NCBI GenBank assembly: GCA_030830945.1
Contig: JAURLY010000118.1
Location: 1-7,192 of the forward strand
Length of the DNA stretch: 7,192 nucleotides
Source of the DNA: Gammaproteobacteria bacterium
GTDB lineage: Bacteria; Pseudomonadota; Gammaproteobacteria; Pseudomonadales; GM7GCV1
Direction of reading: 5' to 3'
In this document: in pieces, positions 5,046 to 7,192 of the stretch
How positions within the stretch are numbered: position 1 is the stretch's first letter
Layout of the letters: every line of letters starts with the position of its first letter
Translations under genes and position numbers: made by a program
The notes under the pieces: model-generated
What the model was told of the DNA's origin: nothing
Databases searched by the model: none
Seen by the model: only the letters and a program-made list of their open reading frames with translations

Positions 5046-7192
5046 TTGACCCAGATCCAAAATCCAGAATCCCCTTTTGTTCAGAGGCACCTTGGTATCA
5101 ATGCAAAAGACCAGGCTGAAATGCTCGAACAACTTGGCACAGACAGCATTGATGAGCTGATCAAGCAAGTTATTCCTGCTTCTATCCGTGCCCGGGCACC
5201 TCTGGAATTACCCGCCGGTCTCACCGAAGAAGAGGCGTTGGCGAAACTCAAGGAAATGGCTGACAGAAACCAGCCTTTTAAATCCTATATTGGTCAAGGC
5301 TACTACGGCTGCCATACCCCCAAGGTGATATTACGCAACCTTCTGGAAAATCCTGCCTGGTACACGGCCTACACTCCTTACCAGCCAGAAATCTCGCAAG
5401 GTCGCCTGGAAGCCCTGCTGAATTTCCAGACTATGATTGGCGACCTCACTGGCATGCCTCTGGCAAATGCCTCACTTCTCGACGAAGCTACCGCAGCGGC
5501 AGAAGCCATGACCCTCTGTCGTCGAATGAGTAAATCCAAAGGCAATGTCTTTTTTGTTGACGAGGATGTTTTCCCGCAGACGCTGGAAGTCATCCAAACC
5601 CGCGCCAAACCCTTGGGTATTGACGTATGCGTAGGCAATCCCGAAAAGGATCTCAACGATCAGAAATACTTTGGTGTCCTGGTTCAGTACCCCGGGGCCA
5701 GCGGCCAAATTCGACGCCCCGAAGCAGTCAAAGGCATTTGTGCTCAAGCTCATGAGCAGAAAGCACTTGTCGCTGTAGCTGCCGATCTATTGGCCCTTAC
5801 CCTGCTCAAATCTCCCGGTTCCCTGGGTGCCGATATAGCGCTAGGTTCCAGTCAACGCTTTGGTGTATCTCTCGGATTTGGCGGCCCACATGCTGCCTAT
5901 ATGGCTACCCAGGACGCGTTTAAACGATCTATGCCCGGTCGTGTAGTCGGGGTATCTATTGACGCTGACGGCAATCAGGCCTGCCGCCTGGCATTACAAA
6001 CTCGCGAACAACACATACGACGTGAGAAAGCGACCAGCAACATCTGTACAGCGCAGGTACTGTTGGCCGTTATCGCCAGCATGTACGCCGTCTACCATGG
6101 TGGAGAGGGCTTGCGCAGGATTGCCCAAAAGGTAAACGAATTAACTACATTGGTCGCTGCCGGAATCAACTCCCTGGGGTTTACCACTGCCAACCAAACC
6201 TGGTTTGACACCCTGAGTATCCATACCGACGAAAAGACCACAGAAATCCATTTGGCAGCTCTCGATCGGGGCATAAATTTGCGTCCTATCAACAGCAAAA
6301 CTCTTGGTATTTCGCTTGACGAAACCACCACCCTTGAAGACGTCAAACAGCTACTGGAAATTTTTGCTCTCGACAGGATTGTCCATATTGATCTGGATAC
6401 CCTGAAGCCAGAAGCAGGCGAGGCTCTGGAGACTGAGCTCCTTCGGCAAGACGACATCCTGACCCACGAGGTGTTTAATCGGTATCACACAGAAACAGAA
6501 ATGATGCGCTATTTGCGTCGCCTCGCCGACAAGGATATCGCTCTGGACCGCAGCATGATCCCTCTGGGATCCTGCACGATGAAACTGAATGCTGCTTCTG
6601 AGATGGTGCCAGTCACTTGGGAAGCCTTTGCCAATATGCATCCGTTCGCTCCTCTGCAACAAGCCCAGGGGTATCTCCAGATGATTCAGGAGCTGGAAGA
6701 TATGCTCTGCAAGGCCACCGGTTACAGCGCCATCAGCTTGCAGCCAAATGCCGGCTCACAGGGCGAATACGCCGGCCTTTTGGCGATTCAAGCCTGGCAT
6801 CAATCACGCGGGGAAGGCCATCGCAATATTTGCCTGATACCCAGCTCGGCTCACGGGACCAACCCGGCGTCAGCGCAAATGTGCGACATGAAAGTTGTGG
6901 TTGTTGCCTGTGATACCAATGGCAACGTGGATCTTGCAGATCTACAAAGCAAATGCGAGACCCATTCAGACAACCTCGCAGCTATCATGGTGACCTACCC
7001 CTCAACTCATGGCGTGTTTGAGGAAAAAATCACCGAGATTTGCGATCTGGTACACCAGCATGGCGGCCAGGTTTACGTCGATGGCGCAAATCTCAATGCC
7101 ATGGTGGGACTCTGTTATCCAGGCCAATTTGGTGGTGATGTATCACACCTAAATTTGCATAAAACTTTTTGTATTCCACATGGTGGTGGTGG
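5046..7192 (+). CDS. gcvP: Glycine dehydrogenase (decarboxylating), glycine cleavage system P-protein, C-terminus beyond the window
   Basis: GcvP is the PLP enzyme that decarboxylates glycine and loads the aminomethyl group onto the lipoyl arm of GcvH. The window holds 715 complete codons of an expected 950-960, in the single-chain form with both P1-like and P2-like halves. Family blocks include the N-terminal FVQRHLGI at 11-18, SYIGQGYYGCHTP at 80-92, TPYQPEISQGRLEALLNFQ at 110-128, VQYPGASGQI at 213-222, SLGFGGPHAAY at 275-285, ICTAQVLLA at 333-341, MIPLGSCTMKLN at 504-515, and SSAHGTNPASA at 600-610. DVSHLNLHKTF at 698-708 contains the PLP Schiff-base lysine, Lys706 (AAA at 7161). The TTG start at 5046 is forced: a stop lies six codons upstream, and the next ATG (codon 26) would cut into the conserved RHLG region. 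AGG lies about eight bases before it. Reading is open to the edge with no frameshift. It is in an operon with gcvT. Confidence 0.97.
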   Translation, partial: MTQIQNPESPFVQRHLGINAKDQAEMLEQLGTDSIDELIKQVIPASIRARAPLELPAGLTEEEALAKLKEMADRNQPFKSYIGQGYYGCHTPKVILRNLLENPAWYTAYTPYQPEISQGRLEALLNFQTMIGDLTGMPLANASLLDEATAAAEAMTLCRRMSKSKGNVFFVDEDVFPQTLEVIQTRAKPLGIDVCVGNPEKDLNDQKYFGVLVQYPGASGQIRRPEAVKGICAQAHEQKALVAVAADLLALTLLKSPGSLGADIALGSSQRFGVSLGFGGPHAAYMATQDAFKRSMPGRVVGVSIDADGNQACRLALQTREQHIRREKATSNICTAQVLLAVIASMYAVYHGGEGLRRIAQKVNELTTLVAAGINSLGFTTANQTWFDTLSIHTDEKTTEIHLAALDRGINLRPINSKTLGISLDETTTLEDVKQLLEIFALDRIVHIDLDTLKPEAGEALETELLRQDDILTHEVFNRYHTETEMMRYLRRLADKDIALDRSMIPLGSCTMKLNAASEMVPVTWEAFANMHPFAPLQQAQGYLQMIQELEDMLCKATGYSAISLQPNAGSQGEYAGLLAIQAWHQSRGEGHRNICLIPSSAHGTNPASAQMCDMKVVVVACDTNGNVDLADLQSKCETHSDNLAAIMVTYPSTHGVFEEKITEICDLVHQHGGQVYVDGANLNAMVGLCYPGQFGGDVSHLNLHKTFCIPHGGG

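Noticed and set aside
5378..6662. Several minus-strand open frames of 92-121 codons within gcvP
   Set aside because: They lie antisense to a continuous, strongly conserved P-protein and have no recognisable products.

Overview
The window looks like a chromosomal segment of a Gram-negative gammaproteobacterium. The evidence is protein-family resemblance (a full-length, unsplit glycine decarboxylase P-protein; an LrhA-like LysR regulator; a secreted type B carboxylesterase with an Sec signal peptide), compact gene spacing and a fairly balanced base composition. A marine or polymer-degrading lineage is possible, but I cannot place the genus. I see no mobile element, phage gene, tRNA, rRNA or CRISPR array.

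Layout from left to right. Positions 1-1199 (minus) hold the N-terminal 399 codons of an exported carboxylesterase, cut by the window edge. After a 179-bp gap with a likely promoter comes an AEC-family permease (1379-2296, minus, TTG start). A 178-bp divergent spacer follows, carrying a candidate permease promoter and small inverted repeats. It leads to a 122-residue protein of unknown function (2475-2843, plus) with a duplicated Y-R-G-Q motif. That gene runs convergently into a LysR-type regulator (2856-3755, minus), with only 12 bp between the stops. The regulator is divergent from the glycine cleavage genes gcvT (3888-5015) and gcvP (5046 to the right edge, about three quarters of the gene present). 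The 132-bp regulator/gcvT spacer is AT-rich and contains a perfect 15-bp LysR-type dyad.

How the genes work together. GcvP (P-protein) decarboxylates glycine onto the lipoyl arm of GcvH, and GcvT (T-protein) passes the remaining aminomethyl carbon to tetrahydrofolate. The two genes are 30 bp apart and almost certainly co-transcribed. gcvH does not lie between them, unlike the gcvTHP order of Escherichia coli. The divergent regulator and the dyad next to the gcvT promoter suggest that it controls gcvTP, itself, or both. By sequence it resembles the LrhA/PecT branch rather than GcvA. The esterase, the permease and the small protein have no evident link to glycine metabolism.

Most of the window is ordinary. 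The items most worth a second look are the non-GcvA regulator arrangement and the small unknown protein with its duplicated motif. I found no sign of a wholly new multi-gene system.
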